Assembly: GCF_003602095.1 (NCBI RefSeq)
Contig: NZ_RAHH01000025.1
Span: 1-64,000 of the forward strand
From: Rahnella woolbedingensis
Lineage (GTDB): Bacteria; Pseudomonadota; Gammaproteobacteria; Enterobacterales; Enterobacteriaceae
Direction: 5' to 3'
DNA: 64,000 nucleotides
The translations under genes were made by a program, and so were the position numbers. The notes below the pieces were generated by a model, which saw nothing but the letters and a program-made list of their open reading frames with translations, searched no databases and was not told the DNA's origin. Positions 32,449 to 43,481 of the stretch are shown here, piece by piece (the stretch's first letter is position 1; every line of letters starts with the position of its first letter).

Positions 32449-32769
32449 ATGGGCAAACTAACACTGCTATTACTGATTTTACTTGGCTGGCTACAGTATT
32501 CACTGTGGCTGGGTAAGAATGGTATTCACGATTATGTTCGTGTAAACGATGATGTTCAGGTGCAGCAAGGTAATAACGGCAAACTGAAATCACGTAATGA
32601 TCAACTTTTCGCAGAAATCGACGATTTAAACGGCGGTCAGGAAGCGATCGAAGAACGCGCACGCAACGAACTGGGCATGATTAAACCCGGCGAGACTTTC
32701 TATCGTCTGGTGCCTGACAACAAACGTGCGCCGGGCAGCACCGTTTCGCAAAACAACCTGAATCAATAG
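32449..32769 (+). CDS. ftsB: Cell division protein FtsB
   Basis: Bitopic divisome protein that joins FtsL and FtsQ at the septum. The 106 residues comprise a short cytoplasmic start, one membrane helix (about 3-21, [17 protein letters not shown]) and a periplasmic coiled coil with [19 protein letters not shown]. The ATG follows GGGGGCGGGG. The gene lies 2 bases before ispD, so ftsB-ispD-ispF form one unit. Confidence 0.96.
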   Translation: MGKLTLLLLILLGWLQYSLWLGKNGIHDYVRVNDDVQVQQGNNGKLKSRNDQLFAEIDDLNGGQEAIEERARNELGMIKPGETFYRLVPDNKRAPGSTVSQNNLNQ

Positions 32770-32771
32770 CC

Positions 32772-33491
32772 ATGAGTCATACCGCAGTTTCCCTTCCACA
32801 GGTCATTGCCGTGATACCGGCTGCCGGAATTGGCAGCCGTATGCAGGCAGAATGTCCCAAGCAGTACCTTTCTGTCGGCGGTAATACGTTGATAGAACAC
32901 TCCATTCTCGCTTTACTGCAAAGCGGCAGAGTCAGCCAGGTCATTGTGGCGTTAAGTCCGCACGACACTCAGTTCTCACAACTTCCCATTGCCCGCGATC
33001 CGCGTATCCGCGTGGTGGAAGGCGGTGCTGAACGGGCTGAATCGGTCATGGCCGGACTGGATGTCGCCGGTGACCGCGGCTGGGTGCTGGTGCATGACGC
33101 CGCGCGCCCGTGTCTGCATCCGGACGACCTCAATAATCTGCTGGCGATCACCGCTACCAGTAAAGTCGGCGGGATCCTCGCCGCACCTGTGCGCGACACC
33201 ATGAAACGGGGCGAACCCGGTGTGGCGGCCATTGCGCATACGGTCGACCGTCAGGATCTTTGGCATGCGCTGACGCCACAATTTTTCCCGCTCGAATTAC
33301 TGAAAATCTGCCTGCGCCGTGCGCTCAATGAAGGTGCGGTGGTCACAGATGAAGCTTCTGCAATGGAATATTGCGGGTTTCATCCTATGCTGATCCCGGC
33401 ACGGGCCGATAATATTAAAGTCACCCGGCCAGAAGATCTGGCGCTGGCAGAATTCTATTTAACCCGCTTATCCCAGAAGGAGAACGCATAA
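32772..33491 (+). CDS. ispD: 2-C-methyl-D-erythritol 4-phosphate cytidylyltransferase
   Basis: Third step of the MEP isoprenoid pathway: CTP plus MEP to CDP-ME. The 239-residue protein carries the nucleotide-binding loop [19 protein letters not shown] (residues about 14-32), VHDAARPCL and the C-terminal [16 protein letters not shown]. Its stop overlaps the ispF start by one base (TAATG). Confidence 0.98.
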   Translation: MSHTAVSLPQVIAVIPAAGIGSRMQAECPKQYLSVGGNTLIEHSILALLQSGRVSQVIVALSPHDTQFSQLPIARDPRIRVVEGGAERAESVMAGLDVAGDRGWVLVHDAARPCLHPDDLNNLLAITATSKVGGILAAPVRDTMKRGEPGVAAIAHTVDRQDLWHALTPQFFPLELLKICLRRALNEGAVVTDEASAMEYCGFHPMLIPARADNIKVTRPEDLALAEFYLTRLSQKENA

Positions 33492-33964
33492 TGCGTATCG
33501 GTCACGGTTTTGATGTACATAAGTTTGGCGGCGAAGGCCCGCTGGTGATCGGTGGTGTGCGTATCCCTTATCCGCAGGGTTTACTGGCGCATTCTGACGG
33601 CGATGTGGCGCTGCACGCGGCCACTGACGCACTGCTCGGTGCAGCCGCACTGGGTGATATCGGCAAGCTTTTCCCGGATACCGATCCGGCATTCAAAGGC
33701 GCTGACAGCCGTGAACTGCTGCGCGAAGCCTATCGCCGCATCCGCGCGAAAGGCTACAAGCTGGGCAATCTGGATATCACGATCATTGCACAGGCACCGA
33801 AAATGGCACCGCACATCCCGCAGATGCGTGTGTTTCTGGCCGAAGATTTGCAATGTCATATGGACGACGTCAATGTGAAAGCTACCACTACCGAACAGCT
33901 GGGCTTTACCGGGCGCGGCGAAGGTATTGCCTGCGAAGCCGTTGCTTTGCTGATTAAGGAATGA
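33491..33964 (+). CDS. ispF: 2-C-methyl-D-erythritol 2,4-cyclodiphosphate synthase
   Basis: Cyclises CDP-ME 2-phosphate to MEcPP in the MEP pathway; works as a zinc-containing trimer. The 157 residues begin [14 protein letters not shown] (zinc Asp and His) and contain [17 protein letters not shown] and the C-terminal [21 protein letters not shown] split over the active site. AAGGAGAA precedes the start. Confidence 0.98.
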   Translation: MRIGHGFDVHKFGGEGPLVIGGVRIPYPQGLLAHSDGDVALHAATDALLGAAALGDIGKLFPDTDPAFKGADSRELLREAYRRIRAKGYKLGNLDITIIAQAPKMAPHIPQMRVFLAEDLQCHMDDVNVKATTTEQLGFTGRGEGIACEAVALLIKE

Positions 33965-33983
33965 TGTTGTGGAAGATTACCGC

Positions 33984-35033
33984 ATGATAGATATGTCCCG
34001 TCTCACCTGGTTACTGGGCGAACCTGTCGCCACCGGCCAGCTGAAAGCCAATCCGGAAGACTTTATTGTCGAAGAGGATCTGGGCTTTGAGCCGGACGGA
34101 GAAGGTGAACATCTGTTGGTGCGGATCCGCAAAAATGGCTGCAACACGCAATTCGTCGCCGAGCAACTGGCGAGATTCGCCAAAGTGCATCCGCGCGACG
34201 TCAGTTATGCCGGTCTCAAGGACCGCCATGCGGTCACCGAACAATGGTTTTGCCTGCATCTGCCGGGCAAGGCTGACCCTGATTTAAGCCAGTTTGACCT
34301 CGAAGGCTGCGAAGTGGTTCGCGCCTCCCGCCATCGCAAAAAAATGCGTATCGGTACGCTGAAAGGCAATGCGTTTACGCTGGTGCTGCGACAGATAAGT
34401 GATATCGCTAACGTCGAAGCACGTCTGGAAAAAATCACCCAACAGGGCGTGCCGAACTATTTCGGTACCCAGCGCTTTGGTCGTGGTGGCAATAATCTGG
34501 TGCAGGCGAAACGCTGGGCGACCAACGAAGCGCGTCCGAAAGAACGCGCTAAGCGCAGCTTCTATCTTTCCGCCAGCCGCAGCGCGATGTTCAATATCGT
34601 CGCCAGTCAGCGTCTGGCAGAAGGCACCGTCCGTCAGCCGATGCTGGGCGACGCTTTGCAACTGAGCGGGCGCGGCAGCTGGTTTGTGGCAAAAGCTGAA
34701 GAGTTTGAATCGCTGCAACCTCGCGTTGAAAGTGGTGAATTGCTGGTGACGGCGCCTTTACCGGGTGACGGCCCGCTGGGCACGCTTGAAGATGCTGAAG
34801 CATTCGAACAAACCTGTCTCAGCGATCAGATGGATTTGCTGTCACTGCTCAAACGTGAACGGGTGGAACCTGCGCGCCGCGCCATTATGCTGCAACCTTT
34901 GCAAATGCAATGGCAGCGCTGGGATGACGTCACTCTGGAACTCAAATTCTGGCTACCGGCCGGCAGTTATGCCACCAGCGTGGTGCGTGAACTGATGAAT
35001 CTGGATGAAGCTGATGCGGATATTACTGAGTAA
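33984..35033 (+). CDS. truD: tRNA pseudouridine(13) synthase
   Basis: Forms pseudouridine 13 in tRNA-Glu. The 349-residue product contains the catalytic Asp motif [14 protein letters not shown] (about residue 75) and the TruD insertion domain; [15 protein letters not shown] is the conserved N-terminus. A GTG at 33969 is open in frame, but the ATG at 33984 (MIDMSRLTW) aligns with the E. coli start. Its 3' end overlaps surE by 20 bases. Confidence 0.95.
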   Translation: MIDMSRLTWLLGEPVATGQLKANPEDFIVEEDLGFEPDGEGEHLLVRIRKNGCNTQFVAEQLARFAKVHPRDVSYAGLKDRHAVTEQWFCLHLPGKADPDLSQFDLEGCEVVRASRHRKKMRIGTLKGNAFTLVLRQISDIANVEARLEKITQQGVPNYFGTQRFGRGGNNLVQAKRWATNEARPKERAKRSFYLSASRSAMFNIVASQRLAEGTVRQPMLGDALQLSGRGSWFVAKAEEFESLQPRVESGELLVTAPLPGDGPLGTLEDAEAFEQTCLSDQMDLLSLLKRERVEPARRAIMLQPLQMQWQRWDDVTLELKFWLPAGSYATSVVRELMNLDEADADITE

Positions 35034-35778
35034 CGACGACGGCGTTCTGGCTCCGGGCATACAAGCGCTGGCGTCTGCGCTGCGTGAGTTTGCCGATGTG
35101 AAGCTGGTGGCCCCTGACCGTAACCGCAGCGGCGCGTCAAACGCGCTGACGCTGGACGGCCCGTTGCGTATTCAGTCTTACCCCAACGGTGATACTGCGG
35201 TGATTAACGGTACGCCGACCGACTGCGTGTATCTCGGCGTGAATACGCTGATGCGCCCGAAGCCGGATATCGTGGTCTCTGGCATTAATGCCGGGCCAAA
35301 TCTGGGCGACGACGTGATTTACTCCGGCACGGTCGCCGCAGCGATGGAAGGCCGTCATCTGGGCTTTCCTGCGCTGGCGGTCTCGCTGGACGGACATCAG
35401 CATTACGACACGGCGGCGATCATCACCTGCCGTATCCTCAGGGCACTGGCGCGTGAGCCTTTGCGTACTGGCAAAATTCTGAATATTAACGTCCCGGATT
35501 TGCCGCTTTCGCAGGTTTTAGGCATCAAGGTAACGCGTTGCGGTAGCCGTCATCCGGCTGAGCAGGTATTTTGTCAGCAGGATCCGCGCGGTCAGGACTT
35601 GTACTGGATTGGCCCGCCGGGCGATAAGTTTGATGTCGCACCTGATACTGATTTTGCTGCCGTCGCGCAAGGTTATGTTTCAGTGACGCCACTTCAGGTG
35701 GATTTAACCGCCTATGCGGCTCAGGATGTCGTGGTCTCATGGTTGGAAAAGGCCGGGGTGAGCGCGAATGGTGAATAA
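35014..35778 (+). CDS. surE: 5'/3'-nucleotidase SurE
   Basis: Metal-dependent nucleotidase and exopolyphosphatase, a stationary-phase survival protein. The 254-residue chain begins [17 protein letters not shown] with the metal Asp pair, then [15 protein letters not shown] and [20 protein letters not shown]. Two ATGs are in frame (35005 and 35014); the second matches the family N-terminus. It overlaps truD upstream and pcm downstream by 11 bases. Confidence 0.96.
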   Translation: MRILLSNDDGVLAPGIQALASALREFADVKLVAPDRNRSGASNALTLDGPLRIQSYPNGDTAVINGTPTDCVYLGVNTLMRPKPDIVVSGINAGPNLGDDVIYSGTVAAAMEGRHLGFPALAVSLDGHQHYDTAAIITCRILRALAREPLRTGKILNINVPDLPLSQVLGIKVTRCGSRHPAEQVFCQQDPRGQDLYWIGPPGDKFDVAPDTDFAAVAQGYVSVTPLQVDLTAYAAQDVVVSWLEKAGVSANGE

Positions 35779-36394
35779 GCCGATGTACAACCTGCTGGAA
35801 CAGCTGCGCCAGCAGGGCATTCATGATGAAAAACTGCTGCATGCCATCGAGTCCGTGCCGCGTGAGCGGTTCGTCGATGAGGCGTTTCAACATAAAGCTT
35901 ACGAAAATACCGCGTTGCCAATTGGCTCCGGCCAGACCATTTCTCAGCCTTATACCGTAGCGAGAATGACTGAGCTGCTGCGCCTTGAGCCTTCTTCGCG
36001 GGTGCTTGAAATTGGCACCGGTTCTGGCTATCAGACCGCCATTCTGGCGCATCTGGTGGAGCATGTTTTCTCGGTTGAGCGCATCAAGGGATTGCAATGG
36101 CAGGCGAAACGACGCCTCAAGCAACTCGATTTGCATAATGTCTCGACCCGTCATGGTGACGGCTGGCAGGGCTGGCCTTCGCGTGGCCCGTTTGACGCCA
36201 TTATTGTCACCGCCGCACCACCTGAAATACCTCAAGATTTACTGCAACAACTCGATGATGGCGGGGTATTAATCCTGCCTGTGGGCGAAGAAAATCAGAC
36301 ACTGCAACGGATCACCCGTCGTGGTGATGAGTTTGTCGCAGAAAACATCGAAGCCGTTCGTTTTGTCCCGCTGGTGAAAGGCGAACTCGCCTGA
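35768..36394 (+). CDS. pcm: Protein-L-isoaspartate O-methyltransferase
   Basis: Methylates isoaspartyl residues in aged proteins with SAM so that they can be repaired. At 208 residues it equals E. coli Pcm. Seen: [19 protein letters not shown] (residues about 56-74), the SAM loop [15 protein letters not shown] and [12 protein letters not shown]. It overlaps the end of surE, so the two are translationally linked. Confidence 0.97.
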   Translation: MVNKPMYNLLEQLRQQGIHDEKLLHAIESVPRERFVDEAFQHKAYENTALPIGSGQTISQPYTVARMTELLRLEPSSRVLEIGTGSGYQTAILAHLVEHVFSVERIKGLQWQAKRRLKQLDLHNVSTRHGDGWQGWPSRGPFDAIIVTAAPPEIPQDLLQQLDDGGVLILPVGEENQTLQRITRRGDEFVAENIEAVRFVPLVKGELA

Positions 36395-36554
36395 AACCGG
36401 TGATGCGCCTGAGCCTTCAGGACTAACTCCTTAAAATTTAAATACAACTGTTATATGGTGCTGTACTGGCGATGTTGATAGCATCCACTACAGTTTTTTA
36501 TGGCACAGCGGCATTCGGGCGAAGACCTGAATGAGCATGTTGCCTGCCCGCACC

Positions 36555-36587
36555 GTGTCCGATGACACGAAAAGCGCCAGCTGGCGC
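36555..36587. promoter_or_regulatory. Two adjacent palindromes upstream of nlpD
   Basis: GTGTC-cgat-GACAC (36555-36568) is followed by the perfect 14-base palindrome GCGCCAGCTGGCGC (36574-36587), about 50 bases before the nlpD start. They may fold in the nlpD leader or bind a dimeric protein. The rest of the 242-base pcm-nlpD gap shows nothing clear. Confidence 0.45.
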
Positions 36588-36636
36588 GGTGTGCGAGGTT
36601 AAAGAGATATTCTGAGATTGCCGTAACGGGGGAAAT

Positions 36637-37659
36637 ATGAGCACGGGAAGCCCAATAAAAACTTTAGGCCGCATTGCAGTGTGTACGTTTATCAGTGCCT
36701 GGATGGCGGGATGTACCAACACTTCAACCACATCCGCACCGATCAGCAGCGTCAATGGCGGTGGTAACAGTGGCAATGCCAGTCAGAATACTCTGAATTC
36801 CGCTCCGCAAATGGCACCTGCTGTCGGCTCTGGTGGACACATTGTGTACAACCGCAGCTACAACGCCATCCCTAAGGGAAGCTATAGCGGCAGTACCTAT
36901 CAGGTGAAGCGTGGTGACACCCTGTTTTACATTGCCTGGATCACCGGCAATGACTTCCGTGACCTGGCCGCGCGCAATAATATCCCTGCGCCATACAGCC
37001 TTGAAGTCGGGCAGACAGTCCAGATAAATAACGTCTCTTCTGCGACCAGTTCGAGCAGTACGACAGCCGTCACAGATGCCACAAATGGCGGTGTTCCTAA
37101 AGTTCCTACAGGGGGAATGCTCACAGGTTCTGTGGTTGCATCTCAACCAACTACCACGTATTCTGATGCTTCTGGTAAACAGAATGTAGGTAAGATGTTG
37201 CCTACATCAGGTGCAGTTACTACCACCACAACACCTGTTGCTGTAGCCAGCACTCCCGTCGCCACCTCTGCAAATAATGGCGGTCCGGTTTCCTCTTGGA
37301 AATGGCCGACTGACGGGAAAATTATCGATAATTTCTCAGCTTCTGAAGGGGGAAATAAGGGGATCGATATCGCTGGTTCGCGTGGACAGTCTGTCGTAGC
37401 AACCGCCTCGGGGCGTGTGGTTTACGCGGGTAATGCTCTTCGCGGTTACGGTAATCTGATCATCATTAAACACAATGATGATTACCTGAGCGCCTATGCA
37501 CATAACGATACAATGCTGGTCCGGGAACAACAAGAAGTGCAGGCGGGACAAAAAATAGCGACTATGGGTAGCACCGGAACCAGTTCAGTAAGATTGCATT
37601 TTGAAATTCGTTACAAGGGGAAATCCGTAAACCCGCTGCGTTATCTTCCGCAGCGATAA
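36637..37659 (+). CDS. nlpD: Murein hydrolase activator NlpD (LysM/M23 lipoprotein)
   Basis: Outer-membrane lipoprotein that activates the amidase AmiC at division. The 340-residue precursor has a lipobox-like WMAGC (Cys near residue 27), a LysM domain [19 protein letters not shown] (about 88-130), a Ser/Thr-rich linker, and a C-terminal M23 domain that is degenerate, as expected: [17 protein letters not shown] lacks the zinc His-Asp pair of active enzymes. The main rpoS promoter of E. coli lies inside nlpD; the same is likely here. Confidence 0.94.
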   Translation: MSTGSPIKTLGRIAVCTFISAWMAGCTNTSTTSAPISSVNGGGNSGNASQNTLNSAPQMAPAVGSGGHIVYNRSYNAIPKGSYSGSTYQVKRGDTLFYIAWITGNDFRDLAARNNIPAPYSLEVGQTVQINNVSSATSSSSTTAVTDATNGGVPKVPTGGMLTGSVVASQPTTTYSDASGKQNVGKMLPTSGAVTTTTTPVAVASTPVATSANNGGPVSSWKWPTDGKIIDNFSASEGGNKGIDIAGSRGQSVVATASGRVVYAGNALRGYGNLIIIKHNDDYLSAYAHNDTMLVREQQEVQAGQKIATMGSTGTSSVRLHFEIRYKGKSVNPLRYLPQR

Positions 37660-37710
37660 ATCGGGGCAGAGCATTGATTCTGCCCTCGGGACCACGGGTA
37701 GGAGCAGCTT

Positions 37711-38697
37711 ATGAGTCAGAATACGCTGAAAGTTAACGAGTTACATGATGATGTAGATTTCGATGAGAACAGCGCTGAAGCCTTTGACGAGAAAGCAGTA
37801 GTCGAAGAGACTGCCGACAACGATGCAGAAGAAGAATTGTTGTCGCAGGCTGTAAGCCAGAGAGTGCTGGACGCCACTCAACTGTACCTCGGTGAAATCG
37901 GTTATTCCCCTCTGCTTACCGCAGAAGAGGAAGTTTATTTTGCACGTCGCGCGCTGCGGGGAGATGTTCCTTCCCGCCGCCGTATGATTGAAAGTAATCT
38001 GCGTTTAGTGGTTAAGATTGCCCGCCGCTACAGTAATCGCGGTCTGGCACTGCTGGATTTGATCGAGGAAGGCAACCTGGGTCTGATCCGTGCGGTTGAA
38101 AAATTCGACCCTGAGCGCGGCTTCCGTTTCTCTACCTATGCAACATGGTGGATCCGTCAGACAATTGAACGGGCGATCATGAATCAAACCCGTACTATTC
38201 GTCTGCCGATTCACATCGTTAAAGAACTGAACGTTTATCTGCGTACCGCACGTGAACTTGCACATAAACTGGACCATGAGCCGAGCGCTGAAGAGATTGC
38301 TGAGCAACTCGACAAGCCGGTACATGACGTCAGCCGTATGTTGCGCCTTAATGAACGCATTACTTCTGTTGATACCCCGTTGGGTGGTGACTCAGAGAAA
38401 GCGTTGTTAGACATTCTGGCGGATGAAAAAGACAACGGCCCGGAAGACACCACACAAGACGACGATATGAAACAGAGTATCGTGAAGTGGTTATTCGAGT
38501 TGAATGCAAAACAGCGTGAAGTTCTGGCGCGTCGTTTCGGCCTGTTAGGCTATGAAGCAGCGACGCTGGAAGATGTAGGCCGTGAAATTGGTCTGACACG
38601 TGAACGTGTTCGTCAGATTCAGGTTGAAGGTTTGCGTCGCCTGCGTGAAATCTTGCAGGGGCAAGGACTGAGCATCGAAGCACTGTTCCGCGAGTAA
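37711..38697 (+). CDS. rpoS: RNA polymerase sigma factor RpoS (sigma-38)
   Basis: General stress and stationary-phase sigma factor. The 328 residues (E. coli 330) contain region 1.2/2 with [39 protein letters not shown], region 2.4 [17 protein letters not shown], region 3, and region 4.2 [32 protein letters not shown] precedes the ATG, as in E. coli, where the long leader inside nlpD binds Hfq-dependent sRNAs. No sign of the truncations often found in laboratory strains. Confidence 0.98.
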   Translation: MSQNTLKVNELHDDVDFDENSAEAFDEKAVVEETADNDAEEELLSQAVSQRVLDATQLYLGEIGYSPLLTAEEEVYFARRALRGDVPSRRRMIESNLRLVVKIARRYSNRGLALLDLIEEGNLGLIRAVEKFDPERGFRFSTYATWWIRQTIERAIMNQTRTIRLPIHIVKELNVYLRTARELAHKLDHEPSAEEIAEQLDKPVHDVSRMLRLNERITSVDTPLGGDSEKALLDILADEKDNGPEDTTQDDDMKQSIVKWLFELNAKQREVLARRFGLLGYEAATLEDVGREIGLTRERVRQIQVEGLRRLREILQGQGLSIEALFRE

Positions 38698-38749
38698 CTG
38701 ACGCGTAAAACAGTCGCTGCATCATGCATGATCAGTAAGAACGAAAATA

Positions 38750-38779
38750 AAAACGGTGAGTTAATACTCACCGTTTTTT
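38750..38779. terminator. Bidirectional terminator between rpoS and mutS
   Basis: AAAACGGTGAGT pairs with ACTCACCGTTTT around TAAT, with A and T runs on the two sides, serving both converging genes. A 12-base palindrome ATCATGCATGAT lies just upstream. Confidence 0.9.
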
Positions 38780-38806
38780 ATGCGCGCTGATCAGGCCTGC
38801 AGGCAC

Positions 38807-41383
38807 TTACACCATGTCTTTCAGACGATAGATCCACTCCAGCGCCTGACGTGGCGACAACGAATCCGCATCCAGCGCCTCCAGTGCTTCGACCGCCGGA
38901 GACACTTCTTCGGTCAGCAATGCCAGCTGCGGGCCATCGACTTTGCTGGCGGCGGCGTTATTGGACAACGTCTCCAGCTCTTTCAGTTTCTGGCGCGCAC
39001 GCTTTATCACGTCACGTGGCACACCCGCCAGCGCCGCAACCGCCAGACCGTAACTCTTGCTGGCTGCACCGTCCTGCACGCTGTGCATAAAGGCGATAGT
39101 ATCACCGTGTTCGATGGCATCCAGGTGCACGTTCACCGTGCCTTCCATTTTTTCCGGCAGCGTGGTCAGTTCAAAGTAATGGGTTGCGAACAACGTCATG
39201 GCCTTAATGCGGCTTGCGAGGTTTTCTGCGCAAGCCCATGCCAGCGACAGTCCATCATAGGTTGATGTCCCGCGCCCGATTTCATCCATCAGTACCAGAC
39301 TGTTTTCGGTCGCATTGTGCAGGATATTCGCGGTCTCGGTCATTTCCACCATGAAGGTCGAACGCCCGGAAGCCAGATCGTCTGCCGCTCCGACACGGGT
39401 GAAGATGCGATCCACCGGTCCGATGATGGATGTCTCTGCCGGAACATAGCTGCCGATGTGCGCCATCAGGACGATCAGAGCCGCCTGACGCATATAGGTA
39501 CTTTTACCGCCCATGTTCGGACCGGTAATGATCAGCATCCGTCGCGCCGGAGACATGTTCAGCGGATTAGAGATAAAGGGTTCGCTCAGCACCTGCTCAA
39601 CCACCGGATGGCGGCCACCGGTAATATTAATACCTGGTTTTTCACTCATGGTCGGACAGGCGTAATTGAGCGTATAAGCACGTTCCGCCAGATTGCTCAG
39701 CACGTCCAGTTCGGCCAGCGCGCTGGCGCTTTGCTGCAAGGCGGACAGATGCGGCATCAGCAGGTCGAACAGTTCTTCGTACAGCGCTTTTTCCAGAGAC
39801 AGCGCTTTGCCTTTGGAGGTCAGTACTTTGTCTTCGTACTCTTTCAGCTCAGGAATGATGTAGCGTTCAGCATTTTTCAGCGTCTGGCGGCGAACGTAAT
39901 GAATTGGCACCAGATGGCTCTGACCGCGGCTCACCTGAATGTAATAACCGTGAACGCCGTTGAATCCGACTTTCAGCGTGTCCAGCCCCAGCTTTTCACG
40001 CTCACGGATCTCCAGGCGATCGAGATAATCCGTCGCGCCGTCTGCCAGCGCGCGCCACTCATCCAGCTCTGTGTTGTAACCCGGTGCTATCACGCCACCG
40101 TCACGCACCAGAACCGGCGGCGCTTCGACGACGGCGCGTTCAAGCAGTTCCACCAGTTCGGTAAAGTCACCGGTTTGTTCCACAAGTGTCTTTACATGCC
40201 CGGCTTCGGTTTCCTGCAAATTCTCGCGGATTTCCGGCAGTTGTTGCATGGCATGACGCATCCGGGCCAGATCCCGCGGACGTGCGCTGCGCAGAGCCAG
40301 ACGCGCAAGAATACGCTCAAGATCGCCGACCTGACGCAGCACCGGCTGTAAATCGGCGGTGATATCCTGCAATGCGCCAATCGCCTGCTGACGATGGGTC
40401 AGCAGTTTGATATCGCGGCTCGGCATGTGGATCCAGCGTTTGAGCATACGGCTGCCCATCGGCGTCACGGCCTGATCCAGCACCGCTGCAAGCGTGTTTT
40501 CTACGCCACCTGCCAGATTTTGCGTCAGTTCCAGATTACGGCGCGTCGCCGCATCCATAATAATACCGTCCTGCTGGCGCTCCATGGTGACACCACGGAT
40601 ATGCGGCAGGGCAGTGCGCTGGGTATCTTTCACGTATTGCAGCAGACATCCGGCCGCACGCAGCGCCTGAGCAGCCTGCTCAACGCCGAAGCCGCTTAAA
40701 TCACGGGTGCCAAATTGCAGATTAAGCTGCTGCTTCGCCGTTTCCAGCTCGAATTCCCACATCGGACGACGACGCAATCCGCGGCGGGAAGAAATCAGCG
40801 TCATGGCTTCAAAGCTTTCCGGATACAGTAATTCAGCCGGATTGGTGCGCTGTAATTCTGCTGCCATGGTTTCCAGATCGTCCGGCTGTGCCACACGGAA
40901 ACGACCGGAGCTGATATCCAGCGTCGCATAGCCAAAGCCGCGCCCGTCCTGCCAGATCGCCGCCAGCAGGTTGTCATGGCGTTCGCTCAGCAGCGCTTCA
41001 TCGCTGACGGTACCCGGCGTAACGATACGTACGACTTTACGCTCGACCGGCCCTTTGCTCAGCGCCGGATCACCAATCTGTTCCGCAATCGCAACGGATT
41101 CACCGAGCTGCACCAGTTTCGCCAGATAGCCTTCCACCGCATGATAAGGCACGCCCGCCATTGGGATCGGCTCACCGGCAGAAGCACCGCGTTTGGTCAG
41201 GGAGATGTCCATCAGCTGCGATGCGCGTTTCGCATCGTCATAAAACAGTTCGTAGAAGTCGCCCATACGATAAAACAGCAGAACTTCCGGGTTCTCTGCT
41301 TTAAGACGCAGGTACTGCTGCATCATCGGGGTGTGGGCATCCAGTCCGGTCATATTGTTTTGTTTTTCATTGAGTTGATTCAA
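38807..41383 (-). CDS. mutS: DNA mismatch repair protein MutS
   Basis: Recognises mismatches and starts methyl-directed repair with MutL and MutH. The 858 residues (E. coli 853) carry the mismatch-reading [14 protein letters not shown] (Phe-x-Glu near residue 45), the lever/clamp region, Walker [16 protein letters not shown], Walker [17 protein letters not shown] and the ABC signature region. Converges on rpoS with only 109 bases between them; E. coli carries additional genes there. Confidence 0.97.
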   Translation of the reverse strand: MNQLNEKQNNMTGLDAHTPMMQQYLRLKAENPEVLLFYRMGDFYELFYDDAKRASQLMDISLTKRGASAGEPIPMAGVPYHAVEGYLAKLVQLGESVAIAEQIGDPALSKGPVERKVVRIVTPGTVSDEALLSERHDNLLAAIWQDGRGFGYATLDISSGRFRVAQPDDLETMAAELQRTNPAELLYPESFEAMTLISSRRGLRRRPMWEFELETAKQQLNLQFGTRDLSGFGVEQAAQALRAAGCLLQYVKDTQRTALPHIRGVTMERQQDGIIMDAATRRNLELTQNLAGGVENTLAAVLDQAVTPMGSRMLKRWIHMPSRDIKLLTHRQQAIGALQDITADLQPVLRQVGDLERILARLALRSARPRDLARMRHAMQQLPEIRENLQETEAGHVKTLVEQTGDFTELVELLERAVVEAPPVLVRDGGVIAPGYNTELDEWRALADGATDYLDRLEIREREKLGLDTLKVGFNGVHGYYIQVSRGQSHLVPIHYVRRQTLKNAERYIIPELKEYEDKVLTSKGKALSLEKALYEELFDLLMPHLSALQQSASALAELDVLSNLAERAYTLNYACPTMSEKPGINITGGRHPVVEQVLSEPFISNPLNMSPARRMLIITGPNMGGKSTYMRQAALIVLMAHIGSYVPAETSIIGPVDRIFTRVGAADDLASGRSTFMVEMTETANILHNATENSLVLMDEIGRGTSTYDGLSLAWACAENLASRIKAMTLFATHYFELTTLPEKMEGTVNVHLDAIEHGDTIAFMHSVQDGAASKSYGLAVAALAGVPRDVIKRARQKLKELETLSNNAAASKVDGPQLALLTEEVSPAVEALEALDADSLSPRQALEWIYRLKDMV

Positions 41384-41614
41384 TTTTAAATCATCCTGTT
41401 GGCGTATACCGCCTGGGGCAACGACTTTACAACGGATCCTAACGTGAGTAGAGCCAAAAAACTATGCTGCATTCTGAACTTGCGTAACGTCGCGCAACTT
41501 ATCCCAAAAAGTCACCTTCCCCCGAGTTGTAAAGACGGCGATTTTCAGTTTTTTCGGCTCTGATAATGCTCTACCATGTCGGCACCTCTTTTATTGCATG
41601 GTTACGGATATCCG

Positions 41615-42718
41615 ATGCGCCACCTGGCAGTCATTCTTCCCCTGGTTCTTACACTTTCTGCATGTAGCAGTCATAAGCCCGCGCCTCAGCCTGAAGGGCC
41701 GCGTAATCCTTTCTCTGATGGAAGAAATGCCAGCGCTAATACGGTGCCCGGCGGCGGTTTTCTGCTCCAGCCTGAGCATACCGGTGCCGCGCAGACCGGA
41801 GACTTTGCCTATGATCCGGCCATGAATCAGTTTGTTGACAAAATGGTGCGTGAGCACGGTTTTGACCGTCAGCAGCTGCATGATGTGTTGTCGCAAACCA
41901 AACGTCTGGGATTTGTATTACGACTAATGGATCAGCAGGCACCTTCCGGTCCGCCATCGACCGTGCCAAACGGCGCGTGGAACCGTTATCGCAGCAAATT
42001 CATCACGCCGGATAACGTGCAAAATGGTGTGGTGTTCTGGAATCAATATCAGGATGCGTTGCAGCGTGCGGAGCAGGTCTATGGCGTGCCGCCGGAAATC
42101 ATTGTCGGCATTATCGGCGTGGAAACCCGCTGGGGACGCGTAATGGGTAAAACCCGCATTATCGATGCGCTGGCGACCTTATCCTTTGCCTATCCGCGCC
42201 GTGCAGCGTATTTCTCCGGTGAACTGGAAACGTTCCTGCTGATGTCCCGTCGGGAAGGGGATGATCCGCTGAGTCTGCGCGGTTCCTTCGCCGGCGCAAT
42301 GGGCTATGGCCAGTTTATGCCTTCTTCTTATAAAGATTATGCCGTGGACTTTAACGGCGATGGTCACGCCAACCTGTGGGATCCGGTTGATGCTATCGGC
42401 AGCGTCGCCAACTATTTCAAAGCCCATGGCTGGACCAAAGGCGCGCCCATCGCTGTTCCGGCAGCCGGACAGGCACCTTTGCTTGAAAACGGCTTCAAAA
42501 CCAAATATCCGCTTTATACATTGAAGGCGGCAGGGCTGAGCCCGCTGGGTTCGCTCGGCAATTATCAGGAAGCGAGTCTGTTGCGCCTCGATATGGGCAC
42601 CAACTACCAGTACTGGTACGGACTGCCGAACTTCTACACCATCACCCGTTACAACCACAGCGTGCATTATGCGATGGCGGTATGGCAGTTGGGTGAGGCG
42701 GTGAAAGCCGCGCGCTAA
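41615..42718 (+). CDS. mltB: Membrane-bound lytic murein transglycosylase B
   Basis: Outer-membrane lipoprotein that cleaves peptidoglycan glycan strands to 1,6-anhydro ends. The 367-residue precursor starts MRHLAVILPLVLTLSACSS, with lipobox LSAC (Cys 17). The catalytic Glu is in GIIGVETRWGRV and the SLT-like fold shows GAMGYGQFMPSSYKDYAVD and LWDPVDAIGSVANYF. An ATG at 41576 is in frame, but the start at 41615 puts the signal peptide first and fits the E. coli length (361). Confidence 0.94.
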   Translation: MRHLAVILPLVLTLSACSSHKPAPQPEGPRNPFSDGRNASANTVPGGGFLLQPEHTGAAQTGDFAYDPAMNQFVDKMVREHGFDRQQLHDVLSQTKRLGFVLRLMDQQAPSGPPSTVPNGAWNRYRSKFITPDNVQNGVVFWNQYQDALQRAEQVYGVPPEIIVGIIGVETRWGRVMGKTRIIDALATLSFAYPRRAAYFSGELETFLLMSRREGDDPLSLRGSFAGAMGYGQFMPSSYKDYAVDFNGDGHANLWDPVDAIGSVANYFKAHGWTKGAPIAVPAAGQAPLLENGFKTKYPLYTLKAAGLSPLGSLGNYQEASLLRLDMGTNYQYWYGLPNFYTITRYNHSVHYAMAVWQLGEAVKAAR

Positions 42719-42739
42719 CGCCGGTTTGTTCAATATCTT

Positions 42740-42774
42740 AAGGGCTGCAATTTGTGGCCCTTCTTTTTTCTTTT
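42740..42774 (+). terminator. Intrinsic terminator of mltB
   Basis: AAGGGC pairs with GCCCTT around an 11-13-base loop and is followed by CTTTTTTCTTTT. Confidence 0.75.
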
Positions 42775-42879
42775 CGTGCTAATTCTGAATGCATCGCGCA
42801 AAACGCTTCGCCGGGACTCACACACCGGAAGAGAAATGCTAACATCGGATGAGATTCGGATGACCAGCCAGGACGGAAT

Positions 42880-43374
42880 ATGAACGAAGAAAATTTACAT
42901 GAATTGAGTGTGGAGATCGGTGCTGAGCTGAAAGCGCAGGGGTTGTGGATCACCTGTGCAGAGTCCTGCACCGGCGGTCTGATTGCCAAATCCATCACGG
43001 ATATCGCTGGCAGCTCCGCCTGGTTCGATCGCGGATTTGTTACTTACAGCAATGCGGCCAAGCATGAATTGCTGGGCGTTGCTGAGAGCACGCTTGAACA
43101 GTATGGCGCGGTGAGCGAGCAGGTGGTGCATGAAATGGCGCAAGGCGTGTTGCACGCTGCGGGCGCTGATGTGGCCGTGTCAGTCAGCGGCATTGCCGGA
43201 CCTGACGGCGGTTCTGCGGAAAAACCTGTCGGCACGGTCTGGTTTGGATTTGCCGGAAAAGACGGGCGCGTTCTGACGGCTAAACAGCAGTTTTCCGGCG
43301 ACCGCGAAGCCGTTCGTTTGCAAGCTGCTGTTTTTTCACTACAAACGGCATTGCGTGAGTTTATTAAAAATTAG
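42880..43374 (+). CDS. pncC: Nicotinamide-nucleotide amidohydrolase PncC (CinA C-terminal type)
   Basis: Deamidates NMN to nicotinate mononucleotide, recycling the by-product of the NAD-dependent DNA ligase. The 164-residue stand-alone CinA-C domain (E. coli 165) contains TCAESCTGGLIAKSITD with the active Ser near residue 31, FVTYSNAAKHELLGV and VSGIAGPDGGS. It lies directly before recA; the recA -35 box begins 2 bases after its stop. Confidence 0.95.
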   Translation: MNEENLHELSVEIGAELKAQGLWITCAESCTGGLIAKSITDIAGSSAWFDRGFVTYSNAAKHELLGVAESTLEQYGAVSEQVVHEMAQGVLHAAGADVAVSVSGIAGPDGGSAEKPVGTVWFGFAGKDGRVLTAKQQFSGDREAVRLQAAVFSLQTALREFIKN

Positions 43375-43376
43375 GC

Positions 43377-43404
43377 TTGATACTGTATGAGCATACAGTA
43401 TAAT
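43377..43404 (+). promoter_or_regulatory. recA promoter with SOS (LexA) box
   Basis: TTGATA (43377-43382) and TATAAT (43399-43404) are separated by 16 bases. Over them lies TACTGTATGAGCATACAGTA (43381-43400), a full LexA box with perfect CTGT and ACAG arms. LexA bound here would block RNA polymerase, as in E. coli. Confidence 0.95.
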
Positions 43405-43481
43405 TACTGCCGATTACCTGTACACAAATTATATTCAGTGATGCGGGCGGGATGTTCCCCTGTATCAGACGAGGAGTAAAA

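Noticed and set aside
39317-40351. Forward ORF of 344 codons over mutS
   Set aside because: Antisense to mutS; composition is not protein-like.
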